Shown in pieces: positions 42,447 to 51,168 of a stretch of 64,000 bases of DNA (within the stretch, counting starts at the first letter, position 1; every line of letters starts with the position of its first letter). The translations under genes were made by a program, and so were the position numbers. Under the pieces are notes generated by a model. It did no database searches, was not told the origin of the DNA, and worked only from the letters and a program-made list of their open reading frames with translations. The stretch comes from Chloroflexota bacterium (lineage in GTDB: Bacteria; Chloroflexota; Anaerolineae; Anaerolineales; VGOW01). The stretch covers positions 20,551 to 84,550 of the forward strand of contig JACPWC010000080.1 of assembly GCA_016197225.1 (NCBI GenBank). The letters run 5' to 3'.

Positions 42447-45400
42447 ATGAATGCTCTAGCCGCCTACCTTCCTCAAGACCGTCTCCGTGCCCTCGCCCGC
42501 GGTGAAACCCTGCCCGACCGCACGGCCGGCTCCGCGCTATTTGCCGACATCTCCGGCTTCACACCATTGACCGAAGCCTTGCGTGACTCGCTCGGCCCGC
42601 GACGCGGCGCGGAAGAATTGACCAGGCATCTCGATGCCGTGTACACCGCCCTCATCGCCGAAATCGAAAAGTATGGCGGCAGTGTCATCGGCTTTGCAGG
42701 AGATGCGATTACTTGCTGGTTCGACGATGCGCATGGTCAAGCCGCGCCGCGCGCGACGGCGTCCGCGTTCGCGCTACAAAAAGCGATGCAGGCATTCACG
42801 GCGATCGCTTTGCCCAATGGCTCAACGACGGCGCTGACCTTGAAGGTCGCGGTCGCCACTGGCTCTGCGCGCCGTTTCGTGGTGGGCGACCCAAAGATCA
42901 ACTATCTGGACGCATTGGCTGGCGCGGCGGTGGCTCGTACATCCACAGGGGAGCATCTTGCAAATAAAGGTGATGTGCTCCTAGACGAAGCCACCGTGGA
43001 CGCGATTGGTGAATCATTGACAATCAAAGAATGGCGCAGCGATGCCCAGAACGGTGAGCGCTTTGCAGTGGCCACACAATTCGCAAGTGAATCAAACACA
43101 CCTGCATTACCTGCAACCTCGCGCCCACCTGCCGCAAACAAATTGCGTGTGTGGATGCACCAACTTGTGTATGAGCGCGAAATATCTGGGCAAGGCTCCT
43201 TCCTCACCGAGTTCCGGCCATGCGCGGTGTCGTTTGTGCGCTTTGTGGGGATTGATTACGACGCGGACGACGCGCAAGCCCAACTCGATTCATTCATCCG
43301 GCAACTGCAAGGCATTACGGCCCGTTACGACGGCGCTGTCCTGCAACTCACCATTGGCGACAAGGGCAGTTACATCTACGTCAACTTTGGAGCGTTATCC
43401 GCGCATGAGGATGATGCGCGGCGGGCGGTGAGGGCGGCTTTGGAGTTGAGGAAGAAAACGGAGTTGCAATTGCAGATGGGGATTACGCAAGGCGTGATGC
43501 GCGTGGGGGCGTATGGCGGCGCGACGCGGAGAACATACGGAGCGTTGGGCGATGAAGTCAATCTCGCGGCGCGCTTGATGAGCAATGCGGCGGTGGGTGA
43601 AATTCTATTGGGTGGACAAATTCAGAAGACGACGGCGAATGATTTTGTTTCCGAGCCGCGCCCGCCGTTGCCGATGAAAGGCAAGGCGGAACCGTTGCCT
43701 GTGTTCGCGGTGACGGGGGAACGACAACAACGGGCGATTCGATTGCAAGAACCCACATACGCTTTGCCGATGGTTGGACGCGAAAAAGAATTACAAATTA
43801 CCAATGACAAATTAGATTTAGCACTTGAAGGTAAAGGGCAGGTCATTGGTATCGTGGCAGAGGCAGGCATGGGCAAGTCCCGACTCGTGGCGGAGGCGAT
43901 CCGCGTTGCGCGCAAAAAGGGATTCGCTGGTTATGGCGGAGCCTGTCAATCGGATGCGGTCAATACGCCCTATCAAACATGGAAATCCATTTGGTCAGCG
44001 TTCTTTGATGTGGACCCCTCTGCGCCGTTGAAAAAACAAATCCGTTTGCTTGAAGGTGAAATTGAAGACCGCGCGCCTGAGCGCATGCAAGCCCTGCCGT
44101 TGTTGGGCATTCTGTTGAATCTCGAGATCCCCGACAATGATTTTACGAAAACGCTCGAACCGAAATATCGCCAGAGCGCCTTGCGGGCATTGCTGGAGGA
44201 TTGTCTGCGCGCGGCGGCGAAGGATGAACCGTTGCTGATCGTCATCGAAGACCTGCACTGGATTGACGCGCTCTCGCACGACCTGACCGAAGAACTGGCG
44301 CGCGCGCTGAGCGACAGCCGTGTGTGTTTCGTGCTGGCGTATCGCCCGCCGCAACTAGCGCGGCTGGAAGCGCCGCGGCTCGAAGCCATGTCGAACTTCA
44401 CCAGGATCGAATTACATGAACTGAACGCGACCGAAGCCGAGGGCGCCATTCGCGCCAAACTGGCGCAGTTGTACCCCGCCCGCAGTGGCGCGGTGCCGCC
44501 CATGCTGGTGGAGAAACTGATGGCGCGCTCACAGGGCAATTCGTTCTATCTGGAAGAACTCCTCAACTTTTTGCGCGACCGCGGACTCGACCCGCGCGAT
44601 GCCGCTGACCTGAACAAAATCGAACTACCCGATAGTTTGCACACGCTCATCCTCAGCCGCATTGACACGCTCACTGAAAGAGAGAAGACGACGCTTCGCG
44701 TGGCCAGTATCGTCGGGCGGTTGTTCCGCGCCGATTGGCTGACGGGTTATTATCCCGACCTGGGCGCACCGACCCGCGTGCAAGCCGATCTAGAGGGACT
44801 GGCGCAGATAGACATCACGCCGCTCGACTCACCCGAGCCTGAGTTGGCGTATCTCTTCAAGCACATCGTCACCCACGAAGTGACCTATGAGAGTTTGCCC
44901 TTCGCCACGCGCGCGCAGTTGCACGAGCAGTTGGCGCAGTACCTGGAGACCATCGCCGCGCCCGTGGAGACCATTGCCCATCACTACGGGCAGAGCCACA
45001 ACTCGGCCAAACAGCGGGAATATTTTCAGAAAGCCGGTGACGTGGCGCAGGCGGCGTTTGCCAATGAGGCGGCGTTGGATCACTATGCGCGGCTGTTACC
45101 GCTGCTAGCGGAGCCACGCGAACAGATTGACCTGCATCTCAAACGCGGCGACCTTTTCTCGCTCATGGGGCAGTGGGCGGAAGCGGAGACCGATTACCAC
45201 ACGGCGCTGGCATTGGCTGAAACGGCGCCTGACCCAGCGGCCACGGCGCGTTGTCAACAGGCGTTGGGTGCGTTGTTGCATCTGCGCGGCGATTACGATG
45301 CCGCGCTGGCATGGCTAGTGCAGGCACGCGCCGGGTGTGAGGCCCTGGACGACCGCGCCAGGGTGGGGGAGACGCTGATTGAGATGGGTATCGTCTCTTG

Positions 45401-46346
45401 GCGCAAGGGAGAGTACGCGGACGCCCACGGGCACCTGGAAAAAGGACTGGCGTCGGCGCGCGCGGTGGGCGATCAACATGAGGCGGCGCGCGCGCTCAAC
45501 ATCCTGGGGTCTGTGTTTTTTGACCAGGGCGACTATGCGGCGGCGCGGGCGTTGTACGAAGAAAGCCTGGCGCTCACGCGTCAGATGGGCGACAAGCGGG
45601 GTATCGCGGCCTCGCTCAACAATCTGGGGCTTGTGGCTGGTGTTCAAGGCGATTCTGCGGCGGCGTGGGCATTGTATGAGGAAAGCCTGGCGCTGGTGCG
45701 GGAGATGGGCGACAAGTGGGGCATTGCCATTTGCCTCAACAACTTGGGGTCTGTGGCTGGTGAGCAAGGCGACTATGCGGCCGCGCTGGCATTGCACGAA
45801 GAAAGCCTGGCGCTCAGGCGTCAGATAGGCGACAAGTTGGGCATTGCGACATCGTTCAACGACCTGGGGAATGTGGCCAACTATCAAGGCGACTCTGCGG
45901 CCGCGCGAGCGTTGCACGAGGAAGGCTTGGCGCTGTACCGGGAGATGGGCGACAAGCGGGGTATTATGTTCTCGCTCTTCCATCTGGGACTTGTGGCGGT
46001 TGAACAGCAGGACTACATCCGGGCGCGGGCCCTGCACGCCGAGAGCCTGACGCAGGCGCGAGAGATGGGCGAAAAGTTAGTGGTCGTTTATAACCTGGCT
46101 GGGTTAGCGGCGGTGGCGGTGGGGGTAGGTGCGGCGTGGCGCGCGGCGCGCTTGGCGGCGGCGGCTGAAACGTTGTTGGCCGTTATCAAAGGCACCATTG
46201 AGTCTTTAGCCCGCCGCCAATTTGAGCGCACTCTCGCCGCCGCTCGCGCTACGCTGGGCGAAGAAGCGTTTAACGCCGCGTGGGCGGAAGGGCAGGCCAT
46301 GTCACTGGACGACGCCATTGCGCTGGCTTTGACTCCACCGGAGTAA
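42447..46346 (+). CDS. Adenylate-cyclase-like/AAA/TPR regulator
   Basis: 1299 residues. Two cyclase homology domains (about 25-200 and 255-400): the first has the metal Asp in FADISGFTPLTEAL and GFAGDAITCWF; the second has degenerate metal sites but keeps GALGDEVNLAARLM, so the pair may form one active site. An AAA/STAND NTPase follows (about 445-760): Walker A EAGMGKSRLVAEA, Walker B LLIVIEDLHWID. The C-terminal part (about 900-1270) is TPR, including five very similar 40-residue units. Such proteins are signalling hubs that couple NTPase switching and protein binding to cyclic nucleotide output. Ligand and output are unknown. Confidence 0.85.
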   Translation: MNALAAYLPQDRLRALARGETLPDRTAGSALFADISGFTPLTEALRDSLGPRRGAEELTRHLDAVYTALIAEIEKYGGSVIGFAGDAITCWFDDAHGQAAPRATASAFALQKAMQAFTAIALPNGSTTALTLKVAVATGSARRFVVGDPKINYLDALAGAAVARTSTGEHLANKGDVLLDEATVDAIGESLTIKEWRSDAQNGERFAVATQFASESNTPALPATSRPPAANKLRVWMHQLVYEREISGQGSFLTEFRPCAVSFVRFVGIDYDADDAQAQLDSFIRQLQGITARYDGAVLQLTIGDKGSYIYVNFGALSAHEDDARRAVRAALELRKKTELQLQMGITQGVMRVGAYGGATRRTYGALGDEVNLAARLMSNAAVGEILLGGQIQKTTANDFVSEPRPPLPMKGKAEPLPVFAVTGERQQRAIRLQEPTYALPMVGREKELQITNDKLDLALEGKGQVIGIVAEAGMGKSRLVAEAIRVARKKGFAGYGGACQSDAVNTPYQTWKSIWSAFFDVDPSAPLKKQIRLLEGEIEDRAPERMQALPLLGILLNLEIPDNDFTKTLEPKYRQSALRALLEDCLRAAAKDEPLLIVIEDLHWIDALSHDLTEELARALSDSRVCFVLAYRPPQLARLEAPRLEAMSNFTRIELHELNATEAEGAIRAKLAQLYPARSGAVPPMLVEKLMARSQGNSFYLEELLNFLRDRGLDPRDAADLNKIELPDSLHTLILSRIDTLTEREKTTLRVASIVGRLFRADWLTGYYPDLGAPTRVQADLEGLAQIDITPLDSPEPELAYLFKHIVTHEVTYESLPFATRAQLHEQLAQYLETIAAPVETIAHHYGQSHNSAKQREYFQKAGDVAQAAFANEAALDHYARLLPLLAEPREQIDLHLKRGDLFSLMGQWAEAETDYHTALALAETAPDPAATARCQQALGALLHLRGDYDAALAWLVQARAGCEALDDRARVGETLIEMGIVSWRKGEYADAHGHLEKGLASARAVGDQHEAARALNILGSVFFDQGDYAAARALYEESLALTRQMGDKRGIAASLNNLGLVAGVQGDSAAAWALYEESLALVREMGDKWGIAICLNNLGSVAGEQGDYAAALALHEESLALRRQIGDKLGIATSFNDLGNVANYQGDSAAARALHEEGLALYREMGDKRGIMFSLFHLGLVAVEQQDYIRARALHAESLTQAREMGEKLVVVYNLAGLAAVAVGVGAAWRAARLAAAAETLLAVIKGTIESLARRQFERTLAAARATLGEEAFNAAWAEGQAMSLDDAIALALTPPE
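45526..46080 (+). repeat. Tandem 120-base repeats coding TPR units
   Basis: About five units of 40 codons recur with near-identical DNA: GD(Y/S)AAAxAL(Y/H)EESLALxR, then MGDKxGI and LNNLGxVAxxQ. Homogeneity at DNA level suggests recent duplication or gene conversion. Confidence 0.85.
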
Positions 46347-46347
46347 C

Positions 46348-47376
46348 GTGGAAAAACTCATCACCGGCCTCTTCGCCCAAACCCTCGAAGCCAACCGCGC
46401 CCGCTTCAACGCCAGGTTCGCCGAAGCGCGGCGCTTCAAACCCAACCTGAACGCCGAAGCCCTCGCTGAACATTTGCGGTCGGTGGTTGCGCCGATTGTC
46501 GAGGCCGTGGCCCGCCAGAATCCGGCGGCCGCAACAGAGACGGTTGAAACGTTATATGACCTGTCGCTCGATCTGATCGGGCAGGAACTGCTCGGCCCTG
46601 CCTCACGGTATCCAGCCATCAACGAAGGCTGGAAGACGGTCTTGCCGTCTCTGCCGCAACACCTCGCCTCTGCGCCCCGAGCCGTGATCAGCGCCATCAC
46701 CAACGCGCTCTACAACTTCTCGCTCGAACCCTCGGCCCGACCCGGCGAGTGGATGAAGCTGATGCTGGAACTTGCGCCGCTCTGCCCGGACGTTGACACA
46801 TTGTTGAAGGCCGGACAGGTGGCCGCCTGGCGCTCCGGCCTGGCCCACTACCGTCAGGGCGCGCTGGAAATTTGCCGAACGCTGGACGAGAAGATCGCCC
46901 GCGCGGTGTTGGGCATTTCTCCAATCAACACTTTGCCTATCACTACAATTCTTGAGCACCTGCAAACCAATCCCTGGCTAAATCCAAACGGCATTACTCA
47001 ATTATCAATTACCAATAACCGATTACAAATCGTCGCCCACCTCGGGGCCTTTCGCGGCTTCGGCGGCCTGTTCGTGTCGCCCCCGCTCGTCTTCTCGTCA
47101 GGCGAACACTTCATCGTCACCGATGGCGACGGCTCGTGGCTGCTCACCGCCGACTGTTTCGGCGCAACCTGGCATCGCACCGAAGCCCAGCCTGTTGACT
47201 TGCAGACCAGCGCATCTTTCAGCCTCAACCGCGCAGGTCAAGTGAGTGTTGATGGCAAACCAATCGGCAACTTTCCAGAGCTGGCAAATGCCCAAAGCAC
47301 AGCCGCCAATAAAACAACGCTGGCCGTCACTACGCCGCTGTCGCACTCGGTCTATCTCGTCGCACTTGCCGAATGA
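46348..47376 (+). CDS. Protein of unknown function
   Basis: 342 residues from a GTG start preceded by GGAG, right after the cyclase stop, so likely co-transcribed. I do not recognise the family. The N-terminal 200 residues are helical (EALAEHLRSVVAPIVEAVAR, TVETLYDLSLDLIGQELLG); the C-terminal 140 residues are beta-rich (SPPLVFSSGEHFIVTDGDGSW, SASFSLNRAGQVSVDGKPIG). No signal peptide or membrane segment. Residues QLSITNNRLQIV are encoded by a stretch resembling the AATTACCAAT repeat found in two other genes. Could be a regulator or effector paired with the cyclase/TPR protein. Confidence 0.75.
   Translation: MEKLITGLFAQTLEANRARFNARFAEARRFKPNLNAEALAEHLRSVVAPIVEAVARQNPAAATETVETLYDLSLDLIGQELLGPASRYPAINEGWKTVLPSLPQHLASAPRAVISAITNALYNFSLEPSARPGEWMKLMLELAPLCPDVDTLLKAGQVAAWRSGLAHYRQGALEICRTLDEKIARAVLGISPINTLPITTILEHLQTNPWLNPNGITQLSITNNRLQIVAHLGAFRGFGGLFVSPPLVFSSGEHFIVTDGDGSWLLTADCFGATWHRTEAQPVDLQTSASFSLNRAGQVSVDGKPIGNFPELANAQSTAANKTTLAVTTPLSHSVYLVALAE
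46993..47032. repeat. AATTACCAAT-type repeat in unknown gene
   Basis: ATTACTCAATTATCAATTAC continuing into CAATAACCGATTACAAATCG is read as ITQLSITNNRLQI at the boundary between the helical and beta-rich parts. Similar strings at 2844-2866 and 43789-43815. Confidence 0.4.
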
Positions 47377-47400
47377 CACCACAAAAGGAAACTATTTGCA

Positions 47401-48465
47401 ATGCGAGTAACCAACATGATCTCAGCCGTTGATCTTCATGCCTGCGGCGAGCCGGGCCGCGTCATCACCGGCGGCGTGCTGGACGTGCCGGGCCGGACGA
47501 TGTTCGAGAAGATGCAATACTTTGCACAGCATCACGACGACATTCGCCAACGGATGTTGCGCGAGCCGCGCGGCTACCCGGCGGCCAACTGCAACCTCAT
47601 CCTGCCGCCCACTCGCCCCGAAGCCCAGGCCGGCTACATCATCATGGAACAGGTCGAGTACCCGGCCATGTCGGGCACCAACACGATCTGCGTCGTCACC
47701 GCGTTACTCGAAACCGGCATGTTGCCCATGACCGAGACGGTCACTCAGCTTACCCTCGAGTCGCCTGCCGGATTGATCAGCATCCGCGCCGACTGTAAAA
47801 ACGGCAAAGTGACTCAAGTAACGTTCAAGAACGTCCCGGCCTTTGCCGTCCATCTCGACAAGCAGATCGAAGTCTATCGCCTGGGAACCGTCACTGTTGA
47901 TGTCGCCTGGGGTGGTATGTTCTATGTCATCGCCGACGCCGAACAATTTGGCCTCCGGCTCACACCCGATGAAGGCCGCGACATTACCCGCATCAGCGAA
48001 ATGATCAAAGCCGCCACCCAGGAACAGTTGCCCGTCGTCCACCCGGAGAATCCCGACATCAAAGAGGTGACCATCGCCCAACTCTCCGGCCCGCCCTCGC
48101 ACCCCGACGCGCATCGCAAAAACGCCGTCACCGTCTCCACCGGCAAACTGGACTGGAACAAGCCTTCGTCGTGGACAGGCGCGATTGATCGCTCGCCGTG
48201 CGGCACCGGCACTTGCGCCAAGATGGCGGCGTTGCACGCCAAAGGCCAACTCAAACTCAATGAGGATTTTCGCCACGAAGGAATTCTGGGCACGATCTTC
48301 ACCGGGCGGTTGGTCGAAGAGACAAAGGTCGGGCCGTACACGGCGGTCGTGCCGACTCTCAGCGGTCAGGCCTGGATCACTGGTCTGGCCAATTATGTCC
48401 TCGATCCCGAAGACCCCTTTCCAAACGGCTTCACCGTCGGCGACATTTGGGGCGCTGTGGATTAG
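47401..48465 (+). CDS. Proline racemase-family enzyme of the Ser-Cys type
   Basis: 354 residues. The fold motifs are ACGEPGRVITGG and DRSPCGTGTCAKMAAL (catalytic Cys kept). The first catalytic site reads MSGTNTIC where proline racemase and 4-hydroxyproline epimerase have MCGHGTI; the codon is TCG (Ser). In this superfamily Cys-Cys enzymes are racemases or epimerases, while Ser-Cys or Thr-Cys members include trans-3-hydroxy-L-proline dehydratases. A dehydratase or 4-hydroxyproline epimerase is therefore likelier than proline racemase. Length is normal. A ribosome site (AAAGGAAA) precedes the ATG. Confidence 0.88.
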   Translation: MRVTNMISAVDLHACGEPGRVITGGVLDVPGRTMFEKMQYFAQHHDDIRQRMLREPRGYPAANCNLILPPTRPEAQAGYIIMEQVEYPAMSGTNTICVVTALLETGMLPMTETVTQLTLESPAGLISIRADCKNGKVTQVTFKNVPAFAVHLDKQIEVYRLGTVTVDVAWGGMFYVIADAEQFGLRLTPDEGRDITRISEMIKAATQEQLPVVHPENPDIKEVTIAQLSGPPSHPDAHRKNAVTVSTGKLDWNKPSSWTGAIDRSPCGTGTCAKMAALHAKGQLKLNEDFRHEGILGTIFTGRLVEETKVGPYTAVVPTLSGQAWITGLANYVLDPEDPFPNGFTVGDIWGAVD

Positions 48466-48720
48466 AACGCGGATGACGCGGGCGTTTCGCACGCGGATTT
48501 TCGCGGATTGCTTTGAAAGGAGTCGTTTATGAGTCTCAAATATGAAGAACTCACGGAGGCCATCATCAATGCCTTCTACTACGTCTACAACACACTTGGC
48601 TACGGCTTTCTGGAAAAGGTTTACCGAAATGCTTTGATTCACGAGCTTCGAAAGCGAGGGTATCAAGTTGAGGCTCAGGTTCCCATGTAAATCCGCGCCT
48701 CTCCGCGTCATCCGCGTTCT
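48464..48720. mobile_element. Candidate mobile cassette: 18-base inverted repeats around a broken GxxExxY gene
   Basis: AGAACGCGGATGACGCGG (48464-48481) and CCGCGTCATCCGCGTTCT (48703-48720) are perfect inverted copies. Between them lies only a truncated GxxExxY reading frame. The ends are those of the solo palindromes at 39452-39552 and, in shorter form, at 24232 and 27452. The left repeat includes the stop region of the proline racemase gene. Confidence 0.7.
48529..48690 (+). pseudogene. Truncated GxxExxY protein gene
   Basis: A 53-residue frame starting MSLKYEELTEAIINAFYYVY with the family signature GYGFLEKVY, preceded by a good ribosome site (GAAAGGAG). It stops at TAA 48688 after AQVPM, at the junction with the right-hand repeat, whereas intact members are about 130 residues. 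The catalytic half (Asp...Glu-x-Lys) is lost, so it cannot be an active PD-(D/E)XK nuclease. It was too short to be obvious as a gene but the motif and context are clear. Confidence 0.8.
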
Positions 48721-48727
48721 GTAATTG

Positions 48728-50479
48728 ATGCCTGACCTGAACGACCTCCAAAGCGCCTGGGCCGCCAAATGGCCCGAAGCGCTCACTCTGTGGAGCCGGT
48801 TCACCCGCCTCAGCGAACCGCGCTGGTGCTTCACGCCAGACGACGCCAAGCGCGAAGGGCTGACCGGCAGTTTCGCCATGATCCGCTTCGACGATCAGGC
48901 GGTGGTCATTGGCCTGCATCTGATCGCCGAAAAAAAGCTTGAGCCGTTCGCGCTCGAAATTCTGGCCCACGAAGTCGGCCATCACGTTTACGCCCCGGCT
49001 GATCTTTCCGATCACGGACGGATGATTGCCCGGATGCGGCGCGCTCTGCCCACCAAAGAGCATCTGGCCGCCTTCATCAGCAACTTGTACACCGACCTGC
49101 TGATCAACGACCGACTGCAACGTGGATCGAATTTGCGGCTGGCGCAAGTGTACGAAACGCTTGGCAACAACTCAACCGACAAGCTTTGGACGTTTTACAT
49201 GCGGGTTTACGAAATTCTGTGGAGCTTGCCGAAGGGCAAGTTGGCGAAAGGCACAATTGACGATCAGCTTGAAGGCGATGCCTACCTCGGCTCGCGGCTG
49301 ATCCGGTCATACGCCAGAGACTGGATGGGCGGCGCCGGGCGGTTTGCCGCCCTGTGCCTGCCCTACCTGCTCGAAAACGAAGGCCAGGAGATTCAACAAA
49401 TTTTGCGCGGCTGGCGCGACATGGAAGGGTCGGGCCAGGGCGGCGCGCCCGGCGGCCTGACCGAAATCGAAGACGACGAGCTGGAGGGCGCGATTCATCC
49501 GGCGCTGGATGACGAGTTGACGGGACTCGAAGGAGATGACATCAGGGGCGAAAAGAAAAACGGGACACGGCCAGGCGGCGACGCCCCCGGCGGCAGCCGT
49601 GGTCAGTATCGTGAACCGTTCGAGTACGGTCAAATCCTGAAAGCATTGGGCCTCAATCTCAGCGATCACGAGATCGCGATTCGCTATTATAAAGAGCGGG
49701 CCACGCCGAATCTGATTCGCTTTCCGACGCGGATAAAACCTGAATCAACTGAACCCCTGCCTGAGGGCCTCGAGGCGTGGGACATCGGCTCGCCATTGGA
49801 AGCCGCCGACTGGTTGCAGAGCGTGATCGTCAGCCCGCGCGTTGTGCCCGGCATGACGACGGTGCAGAGAGTGTGGGGCACGACCGAAGGCTCACTGCCA
49901 GAAAAAGAGCCGCTGGACTTGGATTTGTACGTGGACTGCTCCGGCTCGATGCCCAACCCGCAAGTGAATGTGTCGTATCTCACGCTGGCCGGGGCCATCA
50001 TCGCCCTTTCGGCTCTGCGTGTCGGGGCGCGGGTGCAGGCCACGCTGTGGAGCGGCGCGGGGCAGTTCGACACCACCGGCGGCTTCATCGCCGACGAGCG
50101 CAAGATTTTGGGAATCCTCACCGGCTACCTCGGCGGGGCAACGGCCTTCCCGATTCACGTTTTGCGTGAGACGTATCAAAACCGAAAGCCGGGTGACCGG
50201 CCCGTTCACATCCTGCACATCTCCGACGACGGCATCACGACGATGTTCGGCAAAGACGAGAAAGGCAACAGCGGCTGGGAGGTTTCGCAAATGGCGCTGA
50301 CGAAGGCGCGCGGCGGCGGCTCGATGGTATTGAACCTGTGGCAAGACTGGCAGAAGAACGCCGACCTCTCTCGCGCCCACGACGAAGGCTGGCAGATTAG
50401 CGTGGTGCGAACGTGGGAAGAGTTAGTAGCGTTTGCGAAGGCGTTTAGCAAAGCCAAATATGGAGACGACGGACGATAG
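48728..50479 (+). CDS. Metallopeptidase-like/VWA protein (DUF2201-like)
   Basis: 583 residues from ATG 48728. N-terminal zincin-like domain with HEVGHHVYAPADLSDHGRM (HExxH, about residues 82-100). An acidic low-complexity middle (EIEDDELEGAIHPALDDELT). C-terminal VWA-type domain with MIDAS-like DLDLYVDCSGSMPNP (about 400-415), then GGATAFPIHVLRETY and ILHISDDGITTMFG. This layout resembles DUF2201 proteins, which pair with MoxR ATPases; the MoxR at 40779 is the best partner. The next gene is the 195-residue unknown protein. Whether it is an active protease is not known. Confidence 0.85.
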   Translation: MPDLNDLQSAWAAKWPEALTLWSRFTRLSEPRWCFTPDDAKREGLTGSFAMIRFDDQAVVIGLHLIAEKKLEPFALEILAHEVGHHVYAPADLSDHGRMIARMRRALPTKEHLAAFISNLYTDLLINDRLQRGSNLRLAQVYETLGNNSTDKLWTFYMRVYEILWSLPKGKLAKGTIDDQLEGDAYLGSRLIRSYARDWMGGAGRFAALCLPYLLENEGQEIQQILRGWRDMEGSGQGGAPGGLTEIEDDELEGAIHPALDDELTGLEGDDIRGEKKNGTRPGGDAPGGSRGQYREPFEYGQILKALGLNLSDHEIAIRYYKERATPNLIRFPTRIKPESTEPLPEGLEAWDIGSPLEAADWLQSVIVSPRVVPGMTTVQRVWGTTEGSLPEKEPLDLDLYVDCSGSMPNPQVNVSYLTLAGAIIALSALRVGARVQATLWSGAGQFDTTGGFIADERKILGILTGYLGGATAFPIHVLRETYQNRKPGDRPVHILHISDDGITTMFGKDEKGNSGWEVSQMALTKARGGGSMVLNLWQDWQKNADLSRAHDEGWQISVVRTWEELVAFAKAFSKAKYGDDGR

Positions 50480-50526
50480 ACGAAAGGCGAAAGCCACCTT
50501 CGTCATTCGTCATTTGTCATTTGCCA

Positions 50527-51114
50527 TTGAACACCGAAGGCCCCTTGCTCGAAACCCTCACCCGCAGGCTCGCCGAGTGCCCCGCCGAATTTTTGGCCGA
50601 GCCGCGCCTGGGCAAGAGCGGCCAGGTGCACGTGGCGGCAGTGGTCTCCGACCTGTTGACAAGTCTGGGCGGCCCGCCGTTGAGCAAAGACGAAGCTGTT
50701 CTCTTTCAGCGAACGGATGCGAAGAAGCATCGCAATCATTACTCAGTTGTATTGATCGCCTGCTGGCTCTTACACGACGCCTGGTTTCGCGAACGAGGGC
50801 AATTCGCCGAAACCGCCCGGCAACTGCTCTTCACCGGACTCGACGAACTGGCCGGGCTGATCCGAGCGCCGCAACTCGTTTCCGATCCCGACCGACGCGA
50901 AGAGTTTAGCCGCCTCTGTTTGAGCGCCCTGAACCTGCGCCCGGCCGGAGAGACCGCCGCCCAAGCCCTCGACCGTCTCACCACCCTCAACACCGCCGAG
51001 CGCCAGCGGGTCATCGCCGCCGCCCGCGCCGCCGAAGCGCGCGCCCAGGAAATCCGCGAAGCCATGGCCGGGAAGGCGGCGGAAGAAGCGGCGGATAAGT
51101 GGTCCAGAGAATAG
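50527..51114 (+). CDS. Unknown helical protein, paralogue A (195 residues)
   Basis: No known family recognised. It reads NTEGPLLETLTRRLAECPAE and, with a TTG start at 50527, is exactly as long (195 residues) as its paralogue at 55619, which has GTG at the same position; that agreement decided the start. Conserved blocks shared by both: LAEPRLG, VHVAAVV, ACWLLxDxWF-type stretch, DPDRREE, RLCLSAL, LRPAGET, TAERQRV. The C terminus is a charged helix. Each copy lies directly upstream of an ANL ligase gene, so the two proteins probably work together. No membrane segment or signal peptide. Confidence 0.8.
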   Translation: MNTEGPLLETLTRRLAECPAEFLAEPRLGKSGQVHVAAVVSDLLTSLGGPPLSKDEAVLFQRTDAKKHRNHYSVVLIACWLLHDAWFRERGQFAETARQLLFTGLDELAGLIRAPQLVSDPDRREEFSRLCLSALNLRPAGETAAQALDRLTTLNTAERQRVIAAARAAEARAQEIREAMAGKAAEEAADKWSRE

Positions 51115-51115
51115 G

Positions 51116-51149
51116 ACACAGATAAACACATCTGTGTTTATCTGTGTTC
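51116..51149. repeat. Intergenic hairpin, ACACAGATAAACACA family
   Basis: ACACAGATAAACACA (51116-51130) and TGTGTTTATCTGTGT (51133-51147) form a perfect 15-base stem with a two-base loop, followed by TCATCTGTGT. It separates the 195-residue gene from the ligase gene. Confidence 0.8.
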
Positions 51150-51168
51150 ATCTGTGTACCGGTAATTG

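Noticed and set aside
45526..46080. CRISPR-like array
   Set aside because: The 120-base periodicity is coding TPR units without unique spacers.
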